Source: Neisseria uirgultaei
GTDB taxonomy: Bacteria > Pseudomonadota > Gammaproteobacteria > Burkholderiales > Neisseriaceae
NCBI RefSeq assembly: GCF_962719845.1
Contig: NZ_CAUIYF010000019.1
Coordinates: forward strand, 1 to 26,067
DNA: 26,067 nucleotides
Direction of reading: 5' to 3'
Positions 15,307-22,665 of the stretch are shown one piece after another. The position numbers and the translations under genes were made by a program. The notes beneath the pieces are model-generated. The model saw only the letters and a program-made list of their open reading frames with translations, searched no databases and was not told the DNA's origin. How positions within the stretch are numbered: the stretch's first letter is position 1; each line of letters starts with the position of its first letter.

Positions 15307-15343
15307 AATTTTTTCTTTCCTTCGGCGGATACGCCGCCTGTTT

Positions 15344-15372
15344 TTCACAATTACCGTGATGGTGCGGATAAT
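15344..15372 (+). promoter_or_regulatory. Sigma70 promoter of the LysM gene
   Basis: TTCACA (15344-15349) and GATAAT (15367-15372) are separated by 17 bases, five of six matches in each box. Transcription would start near 15379 and give a leader of about 110 bases before the ATG at 15491. Confidence 0.75.
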
Positions 15373-15490
15373 TCGATGTTAAAATGCGGGACATTTATTG
15401 TCATGCGGCACGTCCCGAAAAGACCGCCGCCGCTTTTTCCAACCCAATCAGGCAAGACAAACCGAAATTCATCAGATAAGGGGAACGGTT

Positions 15491-16714
15491 ATGCAACGTC
15501 GTATTATAACCCTGCTCTGCGCGGCAGGTATGGCATTCTCAACACAAACTTTGGCGGCAAATCTGAAGGTGCGCCCGAACGCGCCGCAACGCTACACGGT
15601 CAAACAGGGCGACACCCTGTGGGGCATTTCGGGCAAATACCTGTACAGCCCGTGGCAATGGGGCCGCCTGTGGGGCGCGAACCGGGACCAAATCCGCAAT
15701 CCCGACCTGATTTATCCGGGCCAGGTGTTGGTGTTGCGCTACGTTAACGGCGAACCGCGCCTCGGCTTGGAACAGACAGACAGCATCCCCGTCGTCAAAA
15801 TGAGTCCGGATAAGGAAGTGTCCGGATACGGCATCCCTGCCGTCAATGTCAACTTCTACCGCATCTTTATGCAGCATCCGCAAATCGTTTCCCGCAAAGA
15901 AACCGCCGCCGCGCCGCGCCTGCTCTCGGGCCCGGAAGGCAGGCTGCTGTACACCAAAGGCACCAGGGTTTACACCAAAGGCCTGAAAGAGCCGGGCCGC
16001 TACCTGACCTACCGCATCAATAAAAACATCACCGATCCGGATACGGGCAGATTCCTCGGGCAGGAAGTCGCATTCAGCGGCATCGTGCGCTCCCTCGACT
16101 ATACCGACTCCGCCCTCGAACAACGCTCGAAACAGGCTGAAGAACGGCTGAAAGACAACGAATACTATACCCGCACCCATCCTTTGATTACCCCGCTGCG
16201 TACCCATTCGATACAGCCGCTGGTGGTTGAAACCGCCATTTCCGAAATACAGCAGGGCGACTACCTGATGAAAATGCCGGAAGACACCGACCGCTTCAAT
16301 ATGGTGCCGCACGAGCCCTCCCAACCGGTTCAGGCGAAAATCGTTTCCGTGTTTGAAGGCGCGGGGGTCGGCGGACAGTTCAAAACCATTACGATAGACA
16401 AAGGCGGGGACGACGGATTGGACAAAGGCGCGGTTTTAAGCCTCTACAAACGCAAGAAAACGATGCAGGTCAACCTCTCCAACAATTTGGCCGAAGAACC
16501 TAAAAGCAGGGATACCGTCGAGCTGATTTCGACACCTGCCGAAGAAGTGGGCTTGGCAATGGTTTACCACACTACGCCGAGACTGGCTTACGCCATTATT
16601 TTGGAAAACATCTCCGATATTTCCGAAGGCGACACCGCTGCCAATCCGGGACGGGATTTGGACAATATGCCGGATCAGGGTCGCGCCCGCGTCGATTCCG
16701 ACCCTTTCCAATAA
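15491..16714 (+). CDS. Exported LysM-domain protein
   Basis: The ATG at 15491 follows a good ribosome site (AAGGGG) and gives 407 residues. A signal peptide covers about 1-23 (QRRIITLLCAAGMAFSTQTLAA). A LysM peptidoglycan-binding motif covers about 33-85: YTVKQGDTLWGISGKYLYSP, then NPDLIYPGQVLVL. The remaining 300 residues contain beta-rich repeats (for example QEVAFSGIVRSLD and KGAVLSLYKRKK) seen in LysM proteins encoded beside def and dprA in beta-proteobacteria. No catalytic domain is seen, so it probably anchors or scaffolds at the cell wall. It stands alone between its own promoter and a strong terminator. Confidence 0.92.
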   Translation: MQRRIITLLCAAGMAFSTQTLAANLKVRPNAPQRYTVKQGDTLWGISGKYLYSPWQWGRLWGANRDQIRNPDLIYPGQVLVLRYVNGEPRLGLEQTDSIPVVKMSPDKEVSGYGIPAVNVNFYRIFMQHPQIVSRKETAAAPRLLSGPEGRLLYTKGTRVYTKGLKEPGRYLTYRINKNITDPDTGRFLGQEVAFSGIVRSLDYTDSALEQRSKQAEERLKDNEYYTRTHPLITPLRTHSIQPLVVETAISEIQQGDYLMKMPEDTDRFNMVPHEPSQPVQAKIVSVFEGAGVGGQFKTITIDKGGDDGLDKGAVLSLYKRKKTMQVNLSNNLAEEPKSRDTVELISTPAEEVGLAMVYHTTPRLAYAIILENISDISEGDTAANPGRDLDNMPDQGRARVDSDPFQ

Positions 16715-16726
16715 CCCCTCGGCAAC

Positions 16727-16757
16727 AATGCCGTCTGAAGGCTTCAGACGGCATTTT
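16727..16757 (+). terminator. DUS-hairpin terminator of the LysM gene
   Basis: AATGCCGTCTGAAG (16727-16740) and its complement (16742-16755) form an almost loopless stem, followed by a T-run (16754-16758). It lies 12 bases after the stop. Confidence 0.9.
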
Positions 16758-16938
16758 TATTGAGGCTGTGTTTTCATATCCCGTTGATGCAAAACCCTGA
16801 TTTAGTCGGACAAAATGCCTTTTATCTGATGGGACCGGTTTCCGCCCGAACGGAAATCAGCGGCTTGCCCTTGCAGACAGACGGAAGTAACTGGGTATCC
16901 AAATCCAATCTTGCCGCTTTGCCGCCGCCCCCTGAAAA

Positions 16939-16967
16939 AATGCCGTCTGAAGCCTTCAGACGGCATT
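16939..16967 (-). terminator. DUS-hairpin terminator of the two-helix membrane protein gene
   Basis: Opposed DUS with AATGCCGTCTGAA and its complement around a three-base loop. On the minus strand a T-run follows (comp. of A at 16935-16940). It lies about 55 bases beyond the stop at 17023. Confidence 0.8.
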
Positions 16968-17022
16968 GTTGCCGGAAAAAGCCGCCGCGCCGCCGGTGCG
17001 CGCCCCATACATCGGGACACCT

Positions 17023-17685
17023 TCAATAAAATATCCGTTTGGACTTTTCCGGCGTTTTCGAGATTTCCCTCAACGCCTGATTGAGCGCGCCCAAATCCAA
17101 CGCCGTTTCCGAACTGCAGGCATCGCCGAAGATGTTTTTATATTCCGCCGTCAGTTTCAGCATCCCTTTGAACGCGCGCCCTTCCAAAGCCGCCGACAAC
17201 TCGAAAATATCGGCGAACACGCGCCCGTAGGTTTCGCCCGAGGCAACCGTGTCCGTCCCCAATGCGAACATATCCATTTTTGCCAACTCGGCGGCAATCG
17301 TGCGCGCGTCTTCGTCGTCGGGCAGCACTTCTGCCTTGAACCTGACCTGTTCCGCCATCCCTTTGCCGTGGTTTTTGACCAGCAGGGCGAGCATTTGCGG
17401 CTTGTGTTCCAAGTGTTGCAAAGAAGCGTGCAGGACGGGGTGTATGCTTTCGTTCTGTATCATTTTTTCGCGGTAGAACTTTTCCGCCTTAGCCTTTGAA
17501 CGCGCCGACACCAACGCCCACGCCAGCCACACCAGCGCGACGGCGGACAATGCGGACAGAAGCGGAGGCAGCTCTTCAGTATAGGCTTTCTGATTGAACC
17601 AGATTTGCGCGGTCAAAAAACCGGCAAAGAAAATCAAAACATAAAGTATCGGTGCGAAACGGCTTTGGACAGAAGCGTGCATCAT
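17023..17685 (-). CDS. Hypothetical two-helix membrane protein
   Basis: The 220-residue product has two hydrophobic segments, about 11-28 (PILYVLIFFAGFLTAQIW) and 40-60 (LPPLLSALSAVALVWLAWAL). A mainly soluble C-terminal part of about 160 residues follows. A basic stretch after the second helix (ARSKAKAEKFYREK) suggests that this part is cytoplasmic. I do not recognise a family. It lies downstream of pyrB-pyrI on the same strand but behind a probable terminator and with its own ribosome site (TGGAAT before tandem ATG codons), so a pyrimidine role cannot be assumed. Confidence 0.75.
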   Translation of the reverse strand: MMHASVQSRFAPILYVLIFFAGFLTAQIWFNQKAYTEELPPLLSALSAVALVWLAWALVSARSKAKAEKFYREKMIQNESIHPVLHASLQHLEHKPQMLALLVKNHGKGMAEQVRFKAEVLPDDEDARTIAAELAKMDMFALGTDTVASGETYGRVFADIFELSAALEGRAFKGMLKLTAEYKNIFGDACSSETALDLGALNQALREISKTPEKSKRIFY

Positions 17686-17703
17686 TATTCCATTTCAAGT
17701 TGG

Positions 17704-17733
17704 CAAAATGGCGGCAGGCAAAATTCCGCCGCC
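17704..17733 (-). terminator. Candidate pyrBI terminator
   Basis: On the minus strand GGCGGC (17733-17728) and GCCGCC (17715-17710) form a stem with a 12-base loop, followed by ATTTTG. It starts 17 bases after the pyrI stop. The loop is large and the T-run short, so the call is moderate. Confidence 0.45.
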
Positions 17734-17749
17734 GGGCTGCGGGAATCCG

Positions 17750-18208
17750 TCAGGCTTCCGCCACCGAATCCCGGCTGTAGGTTTTTTCGCAGTAGTGGCA
17801 TTTCAGCCGCGTCTGCCCGTTGTGTTTTTTAACATAAAACCGGCTTTTGACCGGCTCGCTGTGGCTGGCGCAATTCGGGTTCGGGCAGCGGAACACTTCG
17901 GCGATTTCGTCGGGCAGGTTCAAATGCCGCTTCTGCACGACCTTGAAATTGTCGATAGTATTGACCACCGCTTCGGGGGCGAACAGGGCAAGGCGGTCGG
18001 CGGCTTTGTCGTCCAAGCACACGCCTTTGATTTTGATGATGTCTTTGCTGCCTTGGGTTTTGCTGGGCAGGTTGAAGCCCACGGTTACCGCGTTGCCGTA
18101 GTGCAAAAGTTTGAACTGGCGCAGGATGGTCAGCCCCCTGCCGGCGGGAATATGGTCGATAACCGTACCTTTTTCAATGGCTTCGACACTGAGTTTCGGG
18201 GTTTCCAT
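17750..18208 (-). CDS. pyrI: Aspartate carbamoyltransferase regulatory chain
   Basis: PyrI binds CTP/ATP and assembles with PyrB into the allosteric dodecamer. The 152 residues match the family length. The nucleotide-binding N-terminal domain starts IEKGTVIDHIPAGRGL. The zinc site has four Cys (108, 113, 137, 140) in CPNPNC and CHYC, as in the E. coli chain. The start is nine bases after the pyrB stop, so both are cotranscribed under the pyrB leader. Having PyrI implies that ATCase is feedback-regulated here. Confidence 0.97.
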   Translation of the reverse strand: METPKLSVEAIEKGTVIDHIPAGRGLTILRQFKLLHYGNAVTVGFNLPSKTQGSKDIIKIKGVCLDDKAADRLALFAPEAVVNTIDNFKVVQKRHLNLPDEIAEVFRCPNPNCASHSEPVKSRFYVKKHNGQTRLKCHYCEKTYSRDSVAEA

Positions 18209-18217
18209 ATCTGTTCC

Positions 18218-19138
18218 TCACACTTCTTCGTTCAACACCAGCGACAATATCGCCATACGCGCATAAACGCCGTTGGTCGCCTGCTCGAAATAATAGGCAT
18301 GCGGCGTAGCATCGACATCGGGATGGATTTCGTCCACGCGCGGCAGGGGGTGCAGCACGCGCAGGTTCGGTTTGGCGCGGGCAAGCATGGATGCGTCGAG
18401 ATTGAATTTGCCTTGGATTTTGGCAAATTCCTGTTCGTCGAAACGCTCGCGCTGAACACGGGTCATATACAGGATGTCTGCCCATTCCGTCGCCTCTTCC
18501 AAACTGCCGAGGATACGGTATCGGCAGCCAGCTTCGTCCAACTCTTCGGTAATATAGTCGGGCATGGCTAGGCTGGGCGGCGAAACAAAGGCAAATTCAC
18601 AATTCCAGCGTTTCAACGCCTGACAAAGCGAATGCACGGTACGTCCGTATTTCAAGTCGCCCGCCATGGCGATTTTGAGCTTGTCCAAACGTCCCTGCGT
18701 TTCATAAATGGTAACCAGGTCGAGCAGCGTCTGACTAGGGTGCTGGTTCGTGCCGTCGCCGGCGTTGATAACGGGGACGCGCGAAAACTCCGCCGCCACG
18801 CGCGCCGCGCCGTCTTTGGGGTGGCGTTGGATGATTGCGTCGGTGTAGCCGGAAATGATGCGGGCGGTATCGGCAAGCGTTTCGCCTTTTTTGGCACTGG
18901 TATTCGCGCCGTCCGAGAAACCGATGACCTTGCCGCCCAAACGCTGCACCGCCGTTTCAAACGACAGCCTCGTGCGCGTGGACGGCTCGAAAAAGCACGA
19001 ACCGATAAGTTTGCCTTCCAACAAATCGCCGCGCGGATGCGCCTTCAGCTTCAATGCCGTCTGAAGCAGGCATTCCAACTGTTCGCGCGACAAATCCGAA
19101 ATGGAGATGATGTGCTGTCTGTAAAGCGGATTAGGCAT
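18218..19138 (-). CDS. pyrB: Aspartate carbamoyltransferase catalytic chain
   Basis: PyrB joins carbamoyl phosphate and aspartate, the first committed step of pyrimidine synthesis. The 306 residues contain the carbamoyl-phosphate loop FEPSTRTRLSFE (about 50-61), GDGTNQHPSQTLLDL with the catalytic His, and the aspartate-binding and hinge motif HPLPRVDEI near residue 268. The ribosome site GGAAGGGAGG is very strong and lies only about ten bases downstream of an intrinsic terminator in the leader, the layout of attenuated pyrBI operons. A DUS is embedded in codons for LQTAL at 19056-19065. It is divergent from the DUF3579-GNAT gene. Confidence 0.98.
   Translation of the reverse strand: MPNPLYRQHIISISDLSREQLECLLQTALKLKAHPRGDLLEGKLIGSCFFEPSTRTRLSFETAVQRLGGKVIGFSDGANTSAKKGETLADTARIISGYTDAIIQRHPKDGAARVAAEFSRVPVINAGDGTNQHPSQTLLDLVTIYETQGRLDKLKIAMAGDLKYGRTVHSLCQALKRWNCEFAFVSPPSLAMPDYITEELDEAGCRYRILGSLEEATEWADILYMTRVQRERFDEQEFAKIQGKFNLDASMLARAKPNLRVLHPLPRVDEIHPDVDATPHAYYFEQATNGVYARMAILSLVLNEEV
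19056..19065 (+). repeat. Intragenic DUS in pyrB
   Basis: GCCGTCTGAA within the N-terminal part of pyrB, in the codons for LLQTAL. Single copy. Confidence 0.9.
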
Positions 19139-19155
19139 TTTTGCCTCCCTTCCGT

Positions 19156-19177
19156 AAAAAACCCGCGTCAGGCGGGT
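19156..19177 (-). terminator. Attenuator-like terminator in the pyrB leader
   Basis: On the minus strand ACCCGC (19177-19172), a five-base loop and GCGGGT (19166-19161) form a perfect GC-rich stem followed by an unbroken T-run (to 19156). It ends 17 bases before the pyrB ATG and just before its ribosome site, so it cannot belong to an upstream gene on that strand. E. coli pyrBI has such an attenuator at the same place, controlled by UTP through coupled translation of a leader peptide. Confidence 0.75.
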
Positions 19178-19183
19178 ATCCGG

Positions 19184-19261
19184 TTATACGTCGTCCACGC
19201 CGCCCGTATGTTTGCGGAACAGCTTCGCAAAAGCGGCAATACGGCGCGTATTATCGCACAT
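19184..19261 (-). CDS. Candidate pyrB leader peptide (25 residues)
   Basis: An ATG at 19261 opens a short frame, MCDNTRRIAAFAKLFRKHTG then GVDDV, whose stop lies seven bases before the terminator stem. If translated, a ribosome near its end would cover the stem and favour read-through into pyrB. Against it: the good extended -10 element (19250-19257) lies inside the frame, so a transcript from there would lack the ATG, and no clear ribosome site is seen. An alternative TTG frame (19239-19168, 23 codons) ends inside the terminator loop. Low confidence for either. Confidence 0.25.
   Translation of the reverse strand: MCDNTRRIAAFAKLFRKHTGGVDDV
19250..19257 (-). promoter_or_regulatory. Extended -10 element upstream of pyrB
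   Basis: TGCGATAAT-type element on the minus strand (GATAAT at 19255-19250 preceded by TGC). The -35 region is weak. Transcription from about 19243 would include the attenuator-like terminator in a leader of roughly 105 bases. Confidence 0.5.
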
Positions 19262-19299
19262 TTGCCGCCGCAAAGTTTTACTGCACGAATCCCGTACTT

Positions 19300-19309
19300 T
19301 TCAGACGGC
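19300..19309 (-). repeat. DUS in the pyrB / DUF3579 intergenic region
   Basis: TTCAGACGGC on the plus strand, a single DUS copy between the divergent promoters. Confidence 0.9.
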
Positions 19310-19339
19310 ATATCCAAACACGCCCGCATAAGCATAAGG

Positions 19340-19345
19340 TATAAT
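19340..19345 (+). promoter_or_regulatory. -10 box of the DUF3579-GNAT gene
   Basis: A perfect TATAAT lies 31 bases upstream of the ATG at 19377. No convincing -35 box is found at 16-18 bases, so an activator or a weak promoter is possible. Confidence 0.45.
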
Positions 19346-19376
19346 CGCGCCAGACATTTCTTTTCAGGAAGCCGCC

Positions 19377-20219
19377 ATGTTAGTCTGCAACCCCTACGAA
19401 GTCGTCATCCACGGCACAACGAGTTCCGGCAAGATTTTCCGTCCCAGCGACTGGGCGGAACGCCTGTGCGGCATTCTGTCCTCGTTTACCAAAGACAACA
19501 GGCTTTCCTACTCGAAATGGGTACGCCCCATGCTGGTGGACAACATCCGCTGCGTCGCCGTCGATAAAAAACTGGAAACCGACAATCCCCAAATGTTCCG
19601 CTTCCTGATGGACTTTGCCGCCGACAACGACCTGCGCGTCATCGACTGCAAAGCCCTGCTCGAAGAACGCGAACAGGGCGGACAAAACGCCCCTACCGAC
19701 GAACGCGTCCTGCTGGCACAGGCAATCGAAGAAAAACACGCCGCCGAGAAAGCACAGGAACAGACCGTCTCGGGCGCATCCTACGTTTTGCGCGAAATCG
19801 GCGCGGACGACACCGCCATCGCCTTTGCAGCCTTGAGCGTTTTGCGTTCCGCCCTGACCGACATCAATCGCTTTACCGAACAGATCAACAAAACCCAACG
19901 CCCCCAAGGCTACCGCCTGCTGGGCATTTTTGAAGAAGGCAAACACAACGCCGTCGCCGTCTGCGGCTTCCGCGAAGCCTGCACCCTCGCCGGCGGCCGA
20001 CATATCCATATCGACGACATCGTTACCCTGCCGCAAAGCCGCCGCAAAGGCTACGCCTCACGCCTTTTGGAAGAAGTCCGCAAAATCGGCGCGGAAACAG
20101 GGGTAACCAAAATCCACCTCAACGTCCACGTCAACCACGACCGTGCCGACGCGCACCGCCTGTATTTCAAAAACGGTTTTGAAATCTGCGCCTACCACTT
20201 CCGTTGCGACCCCAAATGA
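19377..20219 (+). CDS. DUF3579 domain fused to a GNAT acetyltransferase
   Basis: The 280-residue product has two parts. Residues 1 to about 95 (VVIHGTTSSGKIFRPSDWAE, then LCGILSSFTKD and RLSYSKWVRPMLVDNIRCV) match DUF3579, a domain that beta-proteobacteria usually encode as a separate small protein, often near carbamoyltransferase genes. A charged linker (about 96-130) leads to a GNAT fold (135-278) with the acetyl-CoA loop QSRRKGYASRLL (motif A) and the final YFKNGFEICAYHF strand. The acetylated substrate is unknown. The gene is divergent from pyrB, and its stop overlaps the start of a small lipoprotein gene (ATGA). The AGGA ribosome site lies ten bases upstream. Confidence 0.85.
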   Translation: MLVCNPYEVVIHGTTSSGKIFRPSDWAERLCGILSSFTKDNRLSYSKWVRPMLVDNIRCVAVDKKLETDNPQMFRFLMDFAADNDLRVIDCKALLEEREQGGQNAPTDERVLLAQAIEEKHAAEKAQEQTVSGASYVLREIGADDTAIAFAALSVLRSALTDINRFTEQINKTQRPQGYRLLGIFEEGKHNAVAVCGFREACTLAGGRHIHIDDIVTLPQSRRKGYASRLLEEVRKIGAETGVTKIHLNVHVNHDRADAHRLYFKNGFEICAYHFRCDPK

Positions 20220-20341
20220 AAACACTCCTCCTCATCTGCACCCTGTCGGCACTCGCCGCCTGCGCCACCCCGTCCGAACAAGGCGGCAGCAGGGTTTACG
20301 GCGAAATCAAAGCCGGTATCGAAACCCGTTACAGCCGCTGA
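20216..20341 (+). CDS. Small lipoprotein (41 residues)
   Basis: The ATG overlaps the stop of the acetyltransferase gene (ATGA), indicating translational coupling. The 41 codons begin MKTLLLICTLSALAAC, a standard lipoprotein signal with lipobox LAAC and acceptor Cys16. The mature peptide is only 26 residues, polar, containing GGSRVYGEIKAGIETRYSR. A DUS terminator follows two bases after the stop. Short lipoproteins with such tails occur in many Neisseria and other beta-proteobacterial genomes; the function is unknown. Confidence 0.8.
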   Translation: MKTLLLICTLSALAACATPSEQGGSRVYGEIKAGIETRYSR

Positions 20342-20342
20342 G

Positions 20343-20377
20343 AAAATGCCGTCTGAAGCCCTTTCAGACGGCATTTT
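20343..20377. terminator. Bidirectional DUS-hairpin terminator
   Basis: AAAATGCCGTCTGAA (20343-20357) and its complement (20363-20377) enclose a five-base loop with T or A runs on both flanks. It serves the lipoprotein gene on the plus strand and the convergent membrane-protein gene. Confidence 0.9.
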
Positions 20378-20389
20378 AAAATATGCGTC

Positions 20390-20941
20390 CTATCCGTCCG
20401 CCTTGCCCGCACCCCCTGCCTTTGCCGCCCTGCCCGATGCCGTCTGAAGCCTGAACCGCCCCACCAGCCCGATGACGCACGACATCGCCGGAAAGGGCAT
20501 ACACAAAGCCGTCAGCACATAACGCGCATTGCCCGTATTGACCACGTCCGCGCCCTTCAGCAGCAGCGGCAGCGCGTTCGCCCACTCCCACAGCGAAGGC
20601 GCGCTGAACGCCAACACCGCCACCAGCCCCAACATCCGGAACACCCCGATTTCCAATACCTGCCGCCGCCGCACCGAACGGTTGAGCAGAAACACAACCG
20701 CCAACCCGAAACAGACCACCGTCGCCATCCCCCCGTTGGCGACAATCTGCAAACTGTTGAACGCAATATCGGGCGTAACCGCCAACACGCCTTCCGAATC
20801 CGGCACGGCACGCTGCAAATCCAAACCCTGCAACACGTTCAACACAAAACCGTAGATCAAATCAAAAAACACCACGCCTATCGGCAAAGCACTCAAAACC
20901 CGCCACATCTTCCTGTCCGACCAACCGTTCAAAACTTTCAT
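20390..20941 (-). CDS. Hypothetical four-helix inner-membrane protein
   Basis: The 183-residue product has four hydrophobic segments: about 13-38 (RVLSALPIGVVFFDLIYGFV), 68-86 (GGMATVVCFGLAVVFLL), 98-120 (GVFRMLGLVAVLAFSAP) and 138-160 (YVLTALCMPFPAMSCVIGLV). Basic residues (RRRQ) lie after the second. The C-terminal tail is encoded across a DUS (20437-20446, residues LQTAS) and is Gly/Ala/Lys-rich, as if the frame had been extended through an uptake sequence. There is no strong ribosome site and no recognised family. Confidence 0.65.
   Translation of the reverse strand: MKVLNGWSDRKMWRVLSALPIGVVFFDLIYGFVLNVLQGLDLQRAVPDSEGVLAVTPDIAFNSLQIVANGGMATVVCFGLAVVFLLNRSVRRRQVLEIGVFRMLGLVAVLAFSAPSLWEWANALPLLLKGADVVNTGNARYVLTALCMPFPAMSCVIGLVGRFRLQTASGRAAKAGGAGKADG
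20437..20446 (+). repeat. DUS in the tail of the four-helix membrane protein gene
   Basis: GCCGTCTGAA encodes part of the C-terminal tail (LQTAS) on the minus strand. Single copy. Confidence 0.9.
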
Positions 20942-21121
20942 TTTACCCGACCGCGCAAGCCGCCGAACAAAAAATAAATTTAGCCTAAGTCATAAAACCG
21001 TGTAATTTTGCACCAAAAAAGGCGGTTTACAGGTAAAATATCAAACCATTAATTTAAATCATATTTTTACAGAATATTCCGCCGCGTTCATCAAATGGAC
21101 ATCAAACCGGTTCTAAATTTC

Positions 21122-21140
21122 TGTAATTTTGTAACAAAAT
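21122..21140. promoter_or_regulatory. Candidate operator upstream of pyk
   Basis: ATTTTGT-A-ACAAAAT (21126-21140) is a perfect 15-base palindrome 38 bases before the pyk start, within TGTAATTTTGTAACA (21122-21136). This matches the HexR-type consensus TGTAAT-n-ATTACA at 11 of 15 positions. The ten bases TGTAATTTTG recur at 21001-21010. HexR controls central carbon genes, including pyk, in gamma-proteobacteria and has a homologue in Neisseria. Assignment to HexR is inference. Confidence 0.4.
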
Positions 21141-21178
21141 ACCGCAAAACACCCGATTGAGACCGAAAGGACTTTCAT

Positions 21179-22651
21179 ATGAACCAGACAAGCCGCGATC
21201 TGACCCGCATCAGCCACAACACCAAAATCGTCGCCACCCTTGGGCCGGGCAGCAACAACGTCGAACTGTTGGAAGATATGATCCGCGTCGGCGGCCTGAA
21301 CGTCGTCCGCTTCAACTTCAGCCACGGCACGCCCGAATTCCATCAGGAAAACGCCCGCATCGTGCGCGAGGCGGCAAAACGCGCCGGACAGGAAATCGCC
21401 ATCATTGCCGACCTGCAAGGGCCGAAAATCCGCGTGGGCAAAATCGCCGGCGGCGGCATCGAATTGAACAAAGGCGAAACATTGGTACTCGATGCCGCGC
21501 TCGAAGGCGAAGGCACGCGCGAAGCGGTCGGTTTGGACTACCGCGACCTGCCCGACGACGTTGCCGCAGGCGACGTATTGTGGCTGGACGACGGCCTGCT
21601 GACCCTGACCGTGGAATCCGTCGAAGGCAGCAGGATTATCACAAGGGTGGAAAACAGCCACGTCCTGAAAAGCAACAAAGGCATCAACAAACGCGGCGGC
21701 GGTCTGTCCGCAGGCGCGTTGACCGAAAAAGACTTCCGCGACCTGAAAACCGCGATTGCCATCGGTTGCGACTATCTCGCCATCAGCTTTGTGAAGTCCG
21801 CCGAAGACCTGCACATCGCGCGCGCCAAAGTCGAAGAGGAAATGAAGGGCAGTACTGCCGTGCGTCCTGGTTTGGTTTCCAAAATCGAACGCGTAGAAGC
21901 GATTGAAAACTTGGACGAAATCATCCTTGCCGGCGACGGCATTATGGTTGCGCGCGGCGACTTGGCGGTCGAAGTCGGACATGCCGCCGTCCCCGCCCTG
22001 CAAAAACGGATGATCCGCCGCGCCCGCGAGTTGCGCCGCTTCAGCATTACGGCGACGCAAATGATGGAATCGATGATTACCAACCCCGTGCCGACCCGCG
22101 CGGAAGTCAGCGATGTGGCAAACGCGGTATTGGACGGCACCGATGCGGTGATGTGTTCCGCCGAAACCGCCGTCGGCGCGTATCCGTTTGAAACCGTCAG
22201 CCAAATGGCGATTATCTGCGCGGCTGCCGAAAAAGAACAGGATTCGCTCAACGGCGTTGCCGAACAGGTTGAGTATCCCGAAGCCGTCAGCACCAATCTG
22301 GCGGTTGCCGGCGGCGCGGTCAGCGTGGCGCGCGCGGTTCACGCCAAAGCCATCGTCGCCCTGACCGAAAGCGGTTCGACCGCCTTTGAAATCAGCCGCC
22401 ACAATATCACCCTGCCGATTTTCGCGCTGACCCCGAGCGTTTCCGCCCAACGCCGTATGGCGATGTACCGGGGCGTGCGCCCGCTGATTTTGGCAACCAG
22501 CACCGACCACGACACGGCGTTGAACGAAGTCGAAACGATGCTGGTGGAACACAACATCCTGCATTCCGGCGACCAGTACATCATCACCAGCGGTTCGCAA
22601 ATGCGCGAATCCGGCTCGACCAATACGCTGGAAGTGCTGCGCGTCAAATAA
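21179..22651 (+). CDS. pykA: Pyruvate kinase (type II)
   Basis: Converts phosphoenolpyruvate and ADP to pyruvate and ATP, the end of the Entner-Doudoroff route that Neisseria uses for glucose. The 490 residues contain the opening TKIVATLGPGS, NFSHG, ADLQGPKIRVG, the phrase GGGLSAGALTEKD typical of the PykA subgroup, the active-site region VSKIERVEAIEN, ITATQMMESMITNP and DAVMCSAETAVGAYP, then the regulatory domain (about 360-490). AAAGGA is a good ribosome site. The 237-base AT-rich upstream region carries a palindrome and a repeated TGTAATTTTG. A DUS terminator follows. Confidence 0.97.
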   Translation: MNQTSRDLTRISHNTKIVATLGPGSNNVELLEDMIRVGGLNVVRFNFSHGTPEFHQENARIVREAAKRAGQEIAIIADLQGPKIRVGKIAGGGIELNKGETLVLDAALEGEGTREAVGLDYRDLPDDVAAGDVLWLDDGLLTLTVESVEGSRIITRVENSHVLKSNKGINKRGGGLSAGALTEKDFRDLKTAIAIGCDYLAISFVKSAEDLHIARAKVEEEMKGSTAVRPGLVSKIERVEAIENLDEIILAGDGIMVARGDLAVEVGHAAVPALQKRMIRRARELRRFSITATQMMESMITNPVPTRAEVSDVANAVLDGTDAVMCSAETAVGAYPFETVSQMAIICAAAEKEQDSLNGVAEQVEYPEAVSTNLAVAGGAVSVARAVHAKAIVALTESGSTAFEISRHNITLPIFALTPSVSAQRRMAMYRGVRPLILATSTDHDTALNEVETMLVEHNILHSGDQYIITSGSQMRESGSTNTLEVLRVK

Positions 22652-22665
22652 TCCGCCCTGAGTGG

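Larger units (their letters stand above)
16715..17022. other. Intergenic stretch with two DUS hairpins and no gene
   Basis: These 308 bases separate the convergent LysM and membrane-protein genes. They hold a DUS-hairpin terminator at each side and, between them, a small inverted repeat (TTTCCG and CGGAAA near 16839-16856). Open frames here are short, Arg/Pro-rich and run through the DUS hairpins, so I do not regard them as genes. Confidence 0.6.

Noticed and set aside
16760..17029. Short frames on both strands between the LysM and membrane-protein genes
   Set aside because: They run through DUS hairpins (peptides such as KMPSEAFRRH are translated uptake sequence), have no ribosome site and have no family similarity.
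21113..22600. Long minus-strand frame opposite pyk, 495 codons
   Set aside because: It is His/Arg/Phe-rich antisense of pyruvate kinase with no recognisable motif. The plus-strand protein is unambiguous. Long antisense frames are common in such GC-biased codons.
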